64,000 nt of DNA from Casimicrobium huifangae (GTDB lineage Bacteria; Pseudomonadota; Gammaproteobacteria; Burkholderiales; Casimicrobiaceae), in NCBI RefSeq assembly GCF_009746125.1, contig NZ_CP041352.1, positions 4,014,436-4,078,435 on the forward strand, read 5' to 3'. A program made the translations under genes and the position numbers. Of this stretch, positions 36,224-44,615 are shown piece after piece (the first letter of the stretch is position 1; each line of letters begins with the position of its first letter). A model generated the notes under the pieces. It ran no database searches, was not told where the DNA came from, and was given only the letters and a program-made list of their open reading frames with translations.

Positions 36224-37054
36224 TCAGAGCGTCAGTTCGAGGTTATCGAGCAGACGAGGCGTGCCCAGCCGCGCGGCGCCCAGAATGACCAGTTCGCGGT
36301 CCTCGTCTTTTGGCGGCAGCAGATCGGCACGGCGGCGCACGGTGATGTAGTCCGGGCGCCAGCCGTGGCGTTCGAGCTCGGTCATCGCCTCGGCCTCGAT
36401 CGTCGCCCATGAGTGTGTGCCGGTGCGCACCGCGTCGCGCACTTCCTGCAGCACGCGATAGAGTCGAGGTGCCTCTGCGCGCTCAGCGGCAGACAGATAC
36501 TGGTTGCGCGACGACAGTGCGAGGCCGTCCTCCGCGCGCACCGTCTCGGCAAGGATGATCTCGACCGGCAGCGCCAGTTGCCGCGCCATCGTCTGCAGCA
36601 CCAGACACTGCTGGTAGTCCTTCTTGCCGAACACCGCGGCATGCGGCTGCACCATGTTGAAGAGCTTCAGCACGACGGTGGCAACACCGCGAAAGTGCCC
36701 CGGACGCACGGCACCTTCCAGGATGTCCTCAATGCCGGACGGCTGCACGGTGTAGGTCTGCGGTTCCGGGTAGAGCTCCTGTTCGTCAGGTGCAAAGACC
36801 ACGTCGCAGTCGATACTTTCCAGCTTCCTGCAGTCATCCGCCAGCGTGCGCGGGTAGCGGTCAAAGTCCTCGCGGGGCCCGAACTGAAGGCGGTTCACAA
36901 AGATGCTGACGACAGTGCAGGCACCGCGCGGCGCTGCTTCCTCGACCAGGCGCAGATGGCCCTCGTGCAAATTGCCCATGGTCGGCACGAACACGTTGTT
37001 CGGCACGCCCTGCAGATACTTGCGCAGTTCGGCTACGGTGTGAATGACTTCCAT
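36224..37054 (-). CDS. panC: Pantothenate synthetase
   Basis: This 276-aa enzyme joins pantoate and beta-alanine with ATP to make pantothenate. [17 protein letters not shown] holds the HxGH nucleotide site, [13 protein letters not shown] and [13 protein letters not shown] the other core motifs, and length is normal. One deviation is visible: the usual VNPxQF reads VNRLQF here, with Arg for Pro before the pantoate-binding Gln. A GGAGG lies about 6 bases before the ATG. No panB or panD is adjacent. Confidence 0.95.
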   Translation of the reverse strand: MEVIHTVAELRKYLQGVPNNVFVPTMGNLHEGHLRLVEEAAPRGACTVVSIFVNRLQFGPREDFDRYPRTLADDCRKLESIDCDVVFAPDEQELYPEPQTYTVQPSGIEDILEGAVRPGHFRGVATVVLKLFNMVQPHAAVFGKKDYQQCLVLQTMARQLALPVEIILAETVRAEDGLALSSRNQYLSAAERAEAPRLYRVLQEVRDAVRTGTHSWATIEAEAMTELERHGWRPDYITVRRRADLLPPKDEDRELVILGAARLGTPRLLDNLELTL

Positions 37055-37110
37055 CGGGACCTCCTGTAACGATGATCATCCGGTGCGGCACGGCGCACGA
37101 CGCCGGACGA

Positions 37111-37758
37111 TCAGGCGATGGAGTGTACGGTGTGGATCAGTTGCGCCGGGGAGTCAATGATGCGCCGCGCGCCGGCGTTGTGCAACTCGTCATGGCTGCC
37201 AAATCCCCAGAGTACGCCCAGCGAATGCGCCCCTACGTGCAAGGCGGCCTCGACATCCTTGTCGCGATCACCGATCATCACTGCATTGACCGGCGCCACC
37301 TTGTAGTGGCCAATCAGATGGGCGAGCAGATCGGTCTTGTGATCGAAGCGCCCGTCGAACTCGGGCCCATGGATGCCGTCGAAGTAGCGGGTGAGATCGA
37401 AGTGATCGATGATCTTCTCGGCAAACACCCGCGGCTTGCTGGTGCACAGCGCAATGGTGAAACCCTGCAGGTGGAGCTGGCGAATGGCGTCGCCCATGCC
37501 TTCGTAGAGGCTATTCTCGGCCCAGCCGGTGTGCTCGTAGCGGTGGCGGTAATAGTGCAGCGCCGCTTCGGTGTCGATACCGGGAAAAGCACGCGGCAGG
37601 GACTCGCGGAACGGCGGCCCGACAAACGGCATCACCTCGCTGTCGGCCAGTTGCGGAAAGCCAAGCTTTTCCAGCGCGTAATTCAGGCAGCGCGCAATAC
37701 CGTCAAAATTGTTGGAAACGGTACCGTCGAGGTCAAAGAACAGCGTGGTAACAGCCAC
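37111..37758 (-). CDS. HAD phosphatase, phosphoglycolate phosphatase-like
   Basis: The 215-aa HAD enzyme has motif I FFDLDGTVSNN, a helical cap (residues about 15-85), motif II ALCTSKPRVFAEKI (Ser after Thr), and motifs III/IV NAVMIGDRDKDVEAA. The arrangement fits the Gph/phosphatase group. SKPxxFAEKI with HFDLTRYFDGIHGPEFDG is common in HAD proteins of the 5'-nucleotidase/PgpB-like set, so the physiological substrate is uncertain. It follows panC on the same strand in gene order but lies 56 bp upstream of it. Confidence 0.88.
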   Translation of the reverse strand: MAVTTLFFDLDGTVSNNFDGIARCLNYALEKLGFPQLADSEVMPFVGPPFRESLPRAFPGIDTEAALHYYRHRYEHTGWAENSLYEGMGDAIRQLHLQGFTIALCTSKPRVFAEKIIDHFDLTRYFDGIHGPEFDGRFDHKTDLLAHLIGHYKVAPVNAVMIGDRDKDVEAALHVGAHSLGVLWGFGSHDELHNAGARRIIDSPAQLIHTVHSIA

Positions 37759-37793
37759 GTAAAATACGTCCTGGGCAGAGGATCGGGGATGTC

Positions 37794-38561
37794 GTGAGCG
37801 AGAAGTTTATCGAAGGCCGCATTGTCGGTCGCGTGGATTACACCGATTCCCTGTTTTCGCTGCGCTTCGACGCCCCGCTGGACCCGTTCGTCGCCGGCCA
37901 GTACTGTCGTGCCGGGTTGATATTGCCCGGAGCACGCGGCGCTGAGGTCGCCATGCGGCCCTATTCGATGGTCAACGCGCCCGACCAGCACCCCCACGAG
38001 ATTCTTCTGACCCTGGTGCCGCAGGCTGTGGGCGGCATCGTGTCCCCCGCGCTGCATCAGCTGCGGGTGGGCGACGCCATCTGCATCGGGCCGAGAGCCA
38101 ACGGCTTCTTCTCGATGCCGGAGGTGCCTGATGCCGAGGTGCTCTGGTGCCTCGCCACCGGCACCGGCATCGGGCCGTTCATGTCGATCCTGCACACCGC
38201 CGCACCGTGGCAGAAATTCCGCCGTATCGTGGTCGTCCACGCCGTCCGCTACGCTGCCGAGCTTGCCTATCGCAGCGCGTTTGAATTGCTGTCGCAGAAA
38301 CACAACGGTGCCTTGACCTACGTCCCCTTCGTGTCGCGTGAGGCGGCGCCTGACGCGCTTTCTGGCCGCATCCCCGCCGCCATTGCCGATGGCAGACTGG
38401 AAGCCCGGGTTGGCATCACCCTCACGCCTGAAAACTCCCATTGCATGCTCTGCGGCAACCCGCAAATGGTCACCGACACCATGGTCACCCTCGAAAGCAA
38501 AGGTCTGCGCAAACATCGCCGCCGAACGCCTGGGCAGATAACGACGGAGGCATACTGGTAG
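37794..38561 (+). CDS. fpr: Ferredoxin-NADP reductase
   Basis: This 255-aa FAD enzyme exchanges electrons between NADPH and ferredoxin or flavodoxin. AMRPYSMVNAP is the RxYS FAD motif, LWCLATGTGIGPFMSIL binds NADP, HAVRYAAELAY and HCMLCGNPQMV are bacterial Fpr signatures, and the C-terminal EAYW ends with the aromatic residue that stacks on FAD. The start is GTG 37794, with AGAGGA about 16 bases upstream and GGGGAT closer. It is divergent from the HAD gene. Confidence 0.93.
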   Translation: MSEKFIEGRIVGRVDYTDSLFSLRFDAPLDPFVAGQYCRAGLILPGARGAEVAMRPYSMVNAPDQHPHEILLTLVPQAVGGIVSPALHQLRVGDAICIGPRANGFFSMPEVPDAEVLWCLATGTGIGPFMSILHTAAPWQKFRRIVVVHAVRYAAELAYRSAFELLSQKHNGALTYVPFVSREAAPDALSGRIPAAIADGRLEARVGITLTPENSHCMLCGNPQMVTDTMVTLESKGLRKHRRRTPGQITTEAYW

Positions 38562-38640
38562 TTGCCGATGAAACAGCAGTGTTGCTGCCTGTTGCTCGCC
38601 CTACACTCCCCTATCTCATTCACCAAGCCACAAAACAATC

Positions 38641-38931
38641 ATGGCCGCCTATCTCGTTGTAGACACCCTGCTCGACAATCCGGAGCTCTATGAGCAGTAC
38701 AAGCTGAAAGCCAAGCCGCTGGTCGAGCAATACGGCGGCGAGTACCTGGCGCGCGGCGGCGCCTTGACGCTCAAGGAGACCGCGCTGTGGTCCCCGACGC
38801 GGCTGGTGCTGGTGAAATTCCCTGATGTGGCAACCGCCAATCGCTTCTACGATTCGCCCGAGTATCAGGAAGTGCTCAAGATCAGTCAGCAGTCCGCACG
38901 GCGGACTGTGGTGCTGATCGAAGGCATCTGA
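38641..38931 (+). CDS. DUF1330 family small protein
   Basis: The 96-aa ferredoxin-like alpha/beta protein has the DUF1330 pattern: AYLVVDTLLDNPELYEQYK, YGGEYLARGGALTLKE, LVLVKFPDVATANRFYDSPE and a C-terminal RTVVLIEGI. Dimeric alpha-beta barrels of this sort often bind small aromatic compounds, but no function is established. It ends 14 bp from the first MITE-like element. Confidence 0.88.
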   Translation: MAAYLVVDTLLDNPELYEQYKLKAKPLVEQYGGEYLARGGALTLKETALWSPTRLVLVKFPDVATANRFYDSPEYQEVLKISQQSARRTVVLIEGI

Positions 38932-38945
38932 ACGCCGCGCTGGCG

Positions 38946-39217
38946 CTAGGGCCTGTTCACACTATTTTCGAGAGATGCGTTGCAACGAGACGGCGATGGG
39001 TGCAAGGAGCCCTGCGAAGGCCGTGGTTGTTCCACGGCCAAGCAGGGCGACGCGGCAGACGCGCCGTATCGTTGCAACCCTCCGGGGCGTATCCTGTTTT
39101 CGCGCCCGGTGTTGTTGCGAATGCCTTGTGGTGCCCGCACCACGGCGGCCTTCGCGCCTAACCGTGCATCGAAAACAGGATCGCCGCACTCGCGAAAATA
39201 GTATGAACAGGCCCTAG
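38946..39217. mobile_element. MITE-like element, copy 1 (272 bp, no transposase)
   Basis: The element is bounded by CTAG on both sides, followed by inverted ends GGGCCTGTTCACACTATTTT and its mirror with one mismatch. It holds no coherent gene. Internally it forms stems: GTTGCAACGAGACGG pairs with CCGTATCGTTGCAAC, and ATCCTGTTTTCG with CGAAAACAGGAT. The second copy at 63369 is the reverse orientation. A CTAG/YTAR target and a TGTTC-type end resemble the IS5 group, so a trans-acting IS5-type transposase is inferred. The right CTAG contains the stop codon of the adjacent ABC exporter gene. Confidence 0.8.
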
Positions 39218-41097
39218 TTCTCGCCGAGAAAGCCACCGCTCTGATGCGCCCACAGGCGCGCGTAGAGCCCGTCTTTCGCCAGCAAGGACTTGTGATCCCC
39301 CTCTTCGACGATACGGCCTTCGTCGAGCACGATCAGGCGGTCCATCGCGGCGATCGTTGACAGTCGGTGCGCGATGGCCACCACCGTCTTGCCTTCCATC
39401 AGTCGATAGAGGCTTTGCTGGATCGCCGCTTCAACTTCGGAATCGAGGGCGCTGGTCGCCTCATCTAGCAGCAGGATGGGCGCATCCTTCAGCATCACTC
39501 GCGCAATGGCAATGCGCTGACGCTGCCCACCGGACAGCTTGACGCCGCGCTCACCGACGTGAGCATCGTACGCCGTGCGGCCTTTCGGGTCGGTCAGACG
39601 CTGCACGAAGTCGTGCGCCTCGGCACGCTTCGCGGCGTGCACCATGTCCTCATCAGTAGCGTCTGGTCTGCCATAGACAATGTTGTCGCGTACCGAACGG
39701 TGCAACAGTGACGTGTCCTGCGTGACCATGCCGATATTGCTGCGCAGGCTGTCCTGTGTCACCGTGGCGATGTCGGTGCCATCGATCAGGATGCGGCCGC
39801 TGTCGATGTCGTAGAAGCGCAGCAGCAGGTTCACGATGGTCGATTTGCCGGCGCCGGAACGACCGACCAGGCCGATCTTTTCACCGGGCTGGATGGTGAG
39901 CGACAGATTCTCGAAAATCGGCTTCAGCGTCTGTGGTCTTGTGGCCTCCGTCGTTGCGTCGCCTGCAGATTTTTCGCGACGATCCTGTGCGTAGCTGAAG
40001 GTCACGTTCTCAAAGCGGATCTCGCCGCGCGTCACAGTGAGCGGCTTGGCCGTCGGAGCGTCCACCACAGTCTGCTGTTTCGACAGCGTATCGAGGCCGT
40101 CACGTACGGTGCCGATGTGCTCAAACAGACCAGCAAGCTCCCACATGATCCAGTTCGACATGCCGTTGAGGCGCAGAGTCATCGCGGTCGCCGCCGCAAC
40201 GGCGCCGACGCCCACCGCGCCATCAGACCATAACCAGATCGTCACCCCGACGGTGGACATGGTGAGCAGGATGATCAGCACATGGTGCGCCATGTCGTAG
40301 GCAGTGATGTAGCGCCACTGCTTGTACACCGTCGACATGAACTCCTGCATCGCGTTCTTGGCGTAACCTGCTTCGCGCTGCGCGTGCGAGAACAGCTTGA
40401 CGGTGGCGATGTTGGTGTAGGCGTCAGTGATGCGGCCGGTCATCAGCGAACGGGCATCGGCCTGCGCCTGCGAAATCTTCGCCAGGCGAGGCACGAAATA
40501 CCAGCAGGCGCCACCATAGGCAATCACCCAGGCGATGAAGGGCAGCGCGATGCGCCAGTCGAAGCCGCCGGCACCAATCACCATGGTGACGAAGTAGATG
40601 ATCACAAACACCATCACGTCGGCGAGGATCATCCAGACATCACGCACCGCCAGCGCGGTCTGCATCACCTTGGTGGCGACGCGACCGGCAAATTCATTCT
40701 GGTAGAAGCTCATGCTCTGTCCGAGCATCATGCGGTGAAAGTTCCAGCGCAGCCGCATCGGGAAGTTGCCCATGATGGTCTGGTGCTTCACAAAGGCGAA
40801 GGCCGACACCATGATCGGGCTGATCGCCAGCAGGCTGAACAACAGGATCAACCCGCCCGCATGCTTGTCCCAGAGCTGCGCCGGTTCGGTTTTCGCCAGC
40901 CAGTCGACCAGCTTGCCCATCATCGCGAACAGCAGCGCCTCGATCAGGCCGATGACGCCGGCGGTGACGGTGACTGCTGCCATGTACGGCCGCAACCCCT
41001 TGGTGCAGGACCACAGAAACGACCACAACGACTTTGGCGGTACCGCCGGTACTTCAGCCGGATAGGTGCTGACGAGTTTTTCGAATACCTGAAACAT
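39214..41097 (-). CDS. ABC exporter, fused membrane and ATPase domains (MsbA-like)
   Basis: This 627-aa half-transporter has six membrane segments (residues about 35-330) and a C-terminal ATPase: GRSGAGKSTIVNLLLRFYD (Walker A), LSGGQRQRIAIARVML (signature), ILLLDEATSALDSEVE (Walker B) and VVAIAHRLSTIAAMDR (H-loop). The class exports lipids, drugs or peptides as dimers. The stop TAG lies in the CTAG edge of the MITE-like element, so the insertion went into the stop codon without lengthening the protein. The MFS gene lies 4 bp upstream on the same strand, likely one operon. Confidence 0.92.
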   Translation of the reverse strand: MFQVFEKLVSTYPAEVPAVPPKSLWSFLWSCTKGLRPYMAAVTVTAGVIGLIEALLFAMMGKLVDWLAKTEPAQLWDKHAGGLILLFSLLAISPIMVSAFAFVKHQTIMGNFPMRLRWNFHRMMLGQSMSFYQNEFAGRVATKVMQTALAVRDVWMILADVMVFVIIYFVTMVIGAGGFDWRIALPFIAWVIAYGGACWYFVPRLAKISQAQADARSLMTGRITDAYTNIATVKLFSHAQREAGYAKNAMQEFMSTVYKQWRYITAYDMAHHVLIILLTMSTVGVTIWLWSDGAVGVGAVAAATAMTLRLNGMSNWIMWELAGLFEHIGTVRDGLDTLSKQQTVVDAPTAKPLTVTRGEIRFENVTFSYAQDRREKSAGDATTEATRPQTLKPIFENLSLTIQPGEKIGLVGRSGAGKSTIVNLLLRFYDIDSGRILIDGTDIATVTQDSLRSNIGMVTQDTSLLHRSVRDNIVYGRPDATDEDMVHAAKRAEAHDFVQRLTDPKGRTAYDAHVGERGVKLSGGQRQRIAIARVMLKDAPILLLDEATSALDSEVEAAIQQSLYRLMEGKTVVAIAHRLSTIAAMDRLIVLDEGRIVEEGDHKSLLAKDGLYARLWAHQSGGFLGEN

Positions 41098-41101
41098 GCA
41101 A

Positions 41102-42436
41102 TCAACCCTGAATTGGTAGCGAGGCCGGCTTGGGCAGACTGCGTGTCCCCATCATCACCGTGCTGCGCCACGCGAAAATTGTCAAAACCACCGCGCTCAG
41201 ACCGGCCATCGCTAGCGACGCACGCAGGCCGATGTGTTCGCCCACGTAGCCACCGATCAGCGCACCGGGACCGGCACCGATCAGGATCAGCCAGCGCATG
41301 GTGCTGGTCATGCGGCCGAGCAACGGCTCAGGCGTGACCGCCTGCCGGAGCGACAGGAAGTTCACGAAGATCAGCGTCGCGCCGCCGGAGAAGCAGGTCA
41401 GCATGAAGCCGAACAGCACCACGCCAAACACGCTCGCCGGCGCTACCGCCAGCGCCAGCCAGCCCACCGCACTCACCGCGAAGCCTGCCACGATGGTGGG
41501 GCCGGGGCCAACACGTTCGCTGACCCGTTTGCCATACACGCTGGCGAGGATGGTGCCCACGCCCATGCCGACGTAACACATGCCGATCGCCTGCGCCGTC
41601 ATGCCCAGCTCGCGCGTCGCCACCAGAATCTGCACCACGCTAGCCATGTGATGCAGCAACTGCCAGCAGCCCACGAACAGCGCGAGCATCCACAGCATCC
41701 GCGTGCGGAACACAAAGCGCAGGCCATCACGCAGCTGCCGCATGAAGGTCGCCGCCGGGCGATCTGCCAGCGACTCGTCAACGCGAATGCCGCGCAACAG
41801 CAGCACCGACCCGGCAATCAGCAACGCATCGAATGCAATCGCAATCGGCGCGCCAAGCAGTTTGATCAGCGCTCCCGCCAGCCCGGGGCCAGCGATCTCC
41901 GAGCCGGAGACAGCGAGCGCGTTCTTGCTGTGCGCCTCAACCAGTCGTTCGCGTGACACGATCTGCGTCAGCACGATCTGCGCGGCTGTGCCGCCAAACA
42001 CGTGCACGCAGCCAAGCACAAAGCCCACCACATAGAGCCAGGTCATCGACAGCACGCCGGTCCACGCCGCAATCGGCACCGTGGCGAGCGCGAGCGCGAA
42101 CACCGATTCGCCAACCACGTAGACCGGCAGCTTGCGCACGCGGTCCAGCCACACGCCCGCAGGCAGCGACAACAGCACGAAGGGCACGATCTCGGCCGCC
42201 ATCAGAAAGCCCATCTGGGTGGGGGTGGCATTGAGCACCGTGGCCGCCGTGAGCGGCAGCGCCAGCATGGTGATCTGGGCGCCGAAGTGGGTGATGATGA
42301 CCGAGGCGAAGATGCGGCGATAGTTGCGGTCGTGCAGCAGATCGCCGGCCGGCAGCGAGGGCAGCCGCAGCATCGAACGCAGCGCCTCTCCTATTCGTTC
42401 AGACAGACTGGACAAGAAACTCAAAATGGTTTGCAT
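41102..42436 (-). CDS. MFS transporter, enterobactin exporter / MFS_3 type
   Basis: This 444-aa membrane protein has about twelve segments. RNYRRIFASVIITHFGAQITM is the first segment motif, LLSLPAGVWLDRVRKLPVYV the loop 2-3 motif (G-x-x-x-D-R), and TQMGFLMAAEIVPFV, LLGRMTSTMRWLILIGAGPGALIGG match EntS-type exporters. GGAGT lies about 7 bases before the ATG at 42436. It is followed immediately by the ABC exporter gene. Substrate unknown; drugs or siderophores are typical. Confidence 0.88.
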   Translation of the reverse strand: MQTILSFLSSLSERIGEALRSMLRLPSLPAGDLLHDRNYRRIFASVIITHFGAQITMLALPLTAATVLNATPTQMGFLMAAEIVPFVLLSLPAGVWLDRVRKLPVYVVGESVFALALATVPIAAWTGVLSMTWLYVVGFVLGCVHVFGGTAAQIVLTQIVSRERLVEAHSKNALAVSGSEIAGPGLAGALIKLLGAPIAIAFDALLIAGSVLLLRGIRVDESLADRPAATFMRQLRDGLRFVFRTRMLWMLALFVGCWQLLHHMASVVQILVATRELGMTAQAIGMCYVGMGVGTILASVYGKRVSERVGPGPTIVAGFAVSAVGWLALAVAPASVFGVVLFGFMLTCFSGGATLIFVNFLSLRQAVTPEPLLGRMTSTMRWLILIGAGPGALIGGYVGEHIGLRASLAMAGLSAVVLTIFAWRSTVMMGTRSLPKPASLPIQG

Positions 42437-42686
42437 CGCAAACTCCGGAAAACTTGGGGGCCCTGGGCAACAGTGACCCGCGGCAATGGAGACGAAAATA
42501 GCAACTGGCGCCGGACACCGGCGCAACAGCGGCAATGACAACAACCAGCGGAGGTTGAAACGGGAGCGAATCAGGCGCTAGGAAGCGTCTGCCTGCTCCG
42601 GACCAGACAAAGCGTGCGGTGCTCGCAAATCCTGCCGAAGGCGGGAACGGTGCGGCCCTTGCGAAGTGCTCCGAATGATCGTCGAG

Positions 42687-42830
42687 TCAACGCGGGTGTT
42701 TCGGGAAATAAATTCCCGGGACGGACAACAGTGGCGAGGCTGGAACCCCGAGCCCTGCCATCACGACGCCGGTCACGCCGCTGTTTGCACAGGCGCGAAC
42801 GAGTTGGGAGCGGGAAATCGTGGTTTGCAT
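42687..42830 (-). CDS. Possible 47-aa small protein
   Basis: ATG 42830 is preceded by AAAGGA about 9 bases upstream and opens a 47-codon frame. The product starts MQTTISRSQLVRACANSGV, has a hydrophobic middle (GVVMAGLGVPASPLL) and ends in KHPR. It might be a small membrane or leader peptide. The ATGCAAACCA start matches the first bases of the MFS gene nearby, which may be chance. No homology is known to me. Confidence 0.25.
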   Translation of the reverse strand: MQTTISRSQLVRACANSGVTGVVMAGLGVPASPLLSVPGIYFPKHPR

Positions 42831-42920
42831 CGCGGCGTCCTTTCTGGTGCGGGGACAGGCCCGTTGGTTTGCGCTGTTGGCGCGACGGGCGGGTGCACAG
42901 GTAGTAATGCTACAACGCCG

Positions 42921-42945
42921 AAGCGGGGCTTGAACAGCCCCGTTT
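42921..42945 (-). terminator. Hairpin after the first delta-60 gene, possible terminator
   Basis: AAGCGGGGCT-TGAAC-AGCCCCGTTT gives a 10-bp stem with one G-U pair, 17 bp past the gene's stop. There is no clear U-run on the minus strand, so it may be a weak or assisted terminator. Confidence 0.45.
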
Positions 42946-42962
42946 CATCAGAGAAGTCCTGC

Positions 42963-44597
42963 CTATAGGCTCAATTCGGTCCAGAACAGCCCGCGCACAC
43001 CGCAGTGGCGCGCCAGATGGCTGGCAATCAGGTTCCAGTTGTTGCGCGTAGCGCCGGGGCTGAGCCGGATGCCGCTCAGTGCCCGCGAATCGTTGAAGCC
43101 GAGCAGGATTCGCGTCAGCAGCAGGCCATCAATCAGCGGGTGATATTGCCCGTCGCCGTCAAGGTCGGGGGTACATGCCGTGTAGCCAAACGGCCCGCCC
43201 TGATAACGCGCCAGACAGGCACTCTCCAGCATGCCACCCACGTTGCGCTGGCAACCACCCGCGAGCACCAGATTGCCGTCCGGTTGCAGCAGCATGGCGT
43301 AAGCGCGATCGTTGCTGGCACCGCTACCAAACGCAGTGGCAATGACACCAGTCCCGTCGGTGTTGCCAGCGATGGCGCGATCCTGTTGCCCCTCCGGCAG
43401 CAACCGGACCCAGCAGAAATCCTCCGCCGTGGTCGCGTTGCCCATACCGCAACTGCCGGCGGCGATGATGCGGCCATCAGGCTGCACCACGATGCTGCGC
43501 ACGACGTCGTCGAGCGCGCCAAAGCCCATTGGAAGCGTCAGCTTGCCGGTTCCGTTGAAAGTGGTATCGAGCGTCGCCGTCGCCGGATCAACGCGGATCA
43601 GGCAGAAGTCGAAACCGGTCGCCGCCTGCGCGTAGCAACTACCGCCGAGCAGCACCTTGCCGTCCGGTTGCAGTGCCATCGCGTAGGCGTAGTCGGCCGC
43701 GTTGCCCGGGCCGACAGCGAACGAGGCCTTGCCGCCGGTGCCGAAGCTGGTGTCGAGTACACCATCGGCGCTGAAGCGCATCAGGCAAAGGTCAACGCCC
43801 GTTGCGGTCATGGTGTCGCAGTGGCCGCCGGCCAGCAGCCTTCCGTCGCCGAGCTTGATCAGTCCAGTCAGCACGTCACTCTGGCCGCCTGGTGTGCTGG
43901 CAACGTAGCTGGTGAAGGTGAGACCGTTGTTGCCGAAACTGCGGTCAAGTTTGCCGTCGCGCTCGTAGCGGGCGAGGCAGAAGTTGACGCCGGTCACCGT
44001 CGCATAGTCGCAAGGTCCGCCCAGGATGATGCGTCCGCCCGGTTCGAGCACGATGGCATTGGCGCTGTCAGCATTGGCAGGGCTGACCGAGGTGGTAACC
44101 CAACCGCTCAGGCCAAAACCGCCATCAAGGGTGCCAAAGCTGTCGAGGCGCACCATGCAGAAGTCGGCGCCGGTGGCAGGCATTTCGCACTGCCCGGCGA
44201 CCACGAGATTGCCTGTCGGCTCAATCGCGATGGCGTTCGGTATCGCGTAGCCGCCGCCATTGGTCGGACTGATACGCACGCGGCCGCTGTTGCCGAACGG
44301 CAAGTCAAGACTGCCGTTGGCGTTGAAACGCGCAACGCAAAAAAACGGTTGCGACAGATTGAGCGTACAGGCAGCAGCGATCACCAGCCTGCCGTCGGGT
44401 TGCCGCACCATCGCACGCACGCTGACGATGTCGTAGCCCAGCGTGTCGATCACTCGCCCGCCGGTACCGAATGTGGTGTCCAGCTCGCCGGGCAGAGCCA
44501 GTGCGACGGCGCCGCTGAAAGCGACTACCAGCCCGGTGAGCGTTTGCAACAGGTGTAGCAATAGCGGGGAACGGGAACGCGTGGTTGGTTTCATCAT
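42963..44597 (-). CDS. Secreted delta-60 (DUF5122) seven-repeat protein A with cysteine pairs and DxDGDG tail
   Basis: The 544-aa exported protein has a signal peptide (LLQTLTGLVVAFSGAVALA) and seven repeats of about 60-65 residues. Each has a 'DTTFG-GG' end and a 'QPDG-hhhhG-C-x(9-11)-FCLAR' core, for example VVAGQCEMPATGADFCMVR and GGPCDYATVTGVNFCLAR. Standard delta-60 repeats lack these Cys pairs. Seven repeats suggest a seven-bladed beta propeller with one disulfide per blade (inference). The last 80 residues contain CTPDLDGDGQYHPLIDGLLL and end HLARHCG, a module shared with the two paralogs. GAGG lies 9 bases before the first ATG. Protein B is 18 bp upstream on the same strand. Confidence 0.85.
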   Translation of the reverse strand: MMKPTTRSRSPLLLHLLQTLTGLVVAFSGAVALALPGELDTTFGTGGRVIDTLGYDIVSVRAMVRQPDGRLVIAAACTLNLSQPFFCVARFNANGSLDLPFGNSGRVRISPTNGGGYAIPNAIAIEPTGNLVVAGQCEMPATGADFCMVRLDSFGTLDGGFGLSGWVTTSVSPANADSANAIVLEPGGRIILGGPCDYATVTGVNFCLARYERDGKLDRSFGNNGLTFTSYVASTPGGQSDVLTGLIKLGDGRLLAGGHCDTMTATGVDLCLMRFSADGVLDTSFGTGGKASFAVGPGNAADYAYAMALQPDGKVLLGGSCYAQAATGFDFCLIRVDPATATLDTTFNGTGKLTLPMGFGALDDVVRSIVVQPDGRIIAAGSCGMGNATTAEDFCWVRLLPEGQQDRAIAGNTDGTGVIATAFGSGASNDRAYAMLLQPDGNLVLAGGCQRNVGGMLESACLARYQGGPFGYTACTPDLDGDGQYHPLIDGLLLTRILLGFNDSRALSGIRLSPGATRNNWNLIASHLARHCGVRGLFWTELSL

Positions 44598-44615
44598 CGC
44601 AATGTCCTCGCGGCG

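Larger units (their letters stand above)
42437..42962. other. 526-bp gap between the MFS and delta-60 genes
   Basis: No convincing normal gene is present. Visible items are a possible 47-aa frame on the minus strand (42687-42830), a small palindrome CGGGAA/TTCCCG at 42702-42718, and a 10-bp hairpin at 42921-42945 just past the stop of the delta-60 gene. Two plus-strand frames of about 100 codons overlap each other in different frames and show no protein-like character. Confidence 0.45.

Noticed and set aside
42614-42968. Two overlapping plus-strand frames of about 100 codons in the 526-bp gap
   Set aside because: Different frames over the same bases, no ribosome site, no protein-like pattern.
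43005-44558. 517-codon open frame on the plus strand across delta-60 protein A
   Set aside because: It is antisense to a gene with a signal peptide, repeats and ribosome site. The long open frame results from high GC and repeated sequence.
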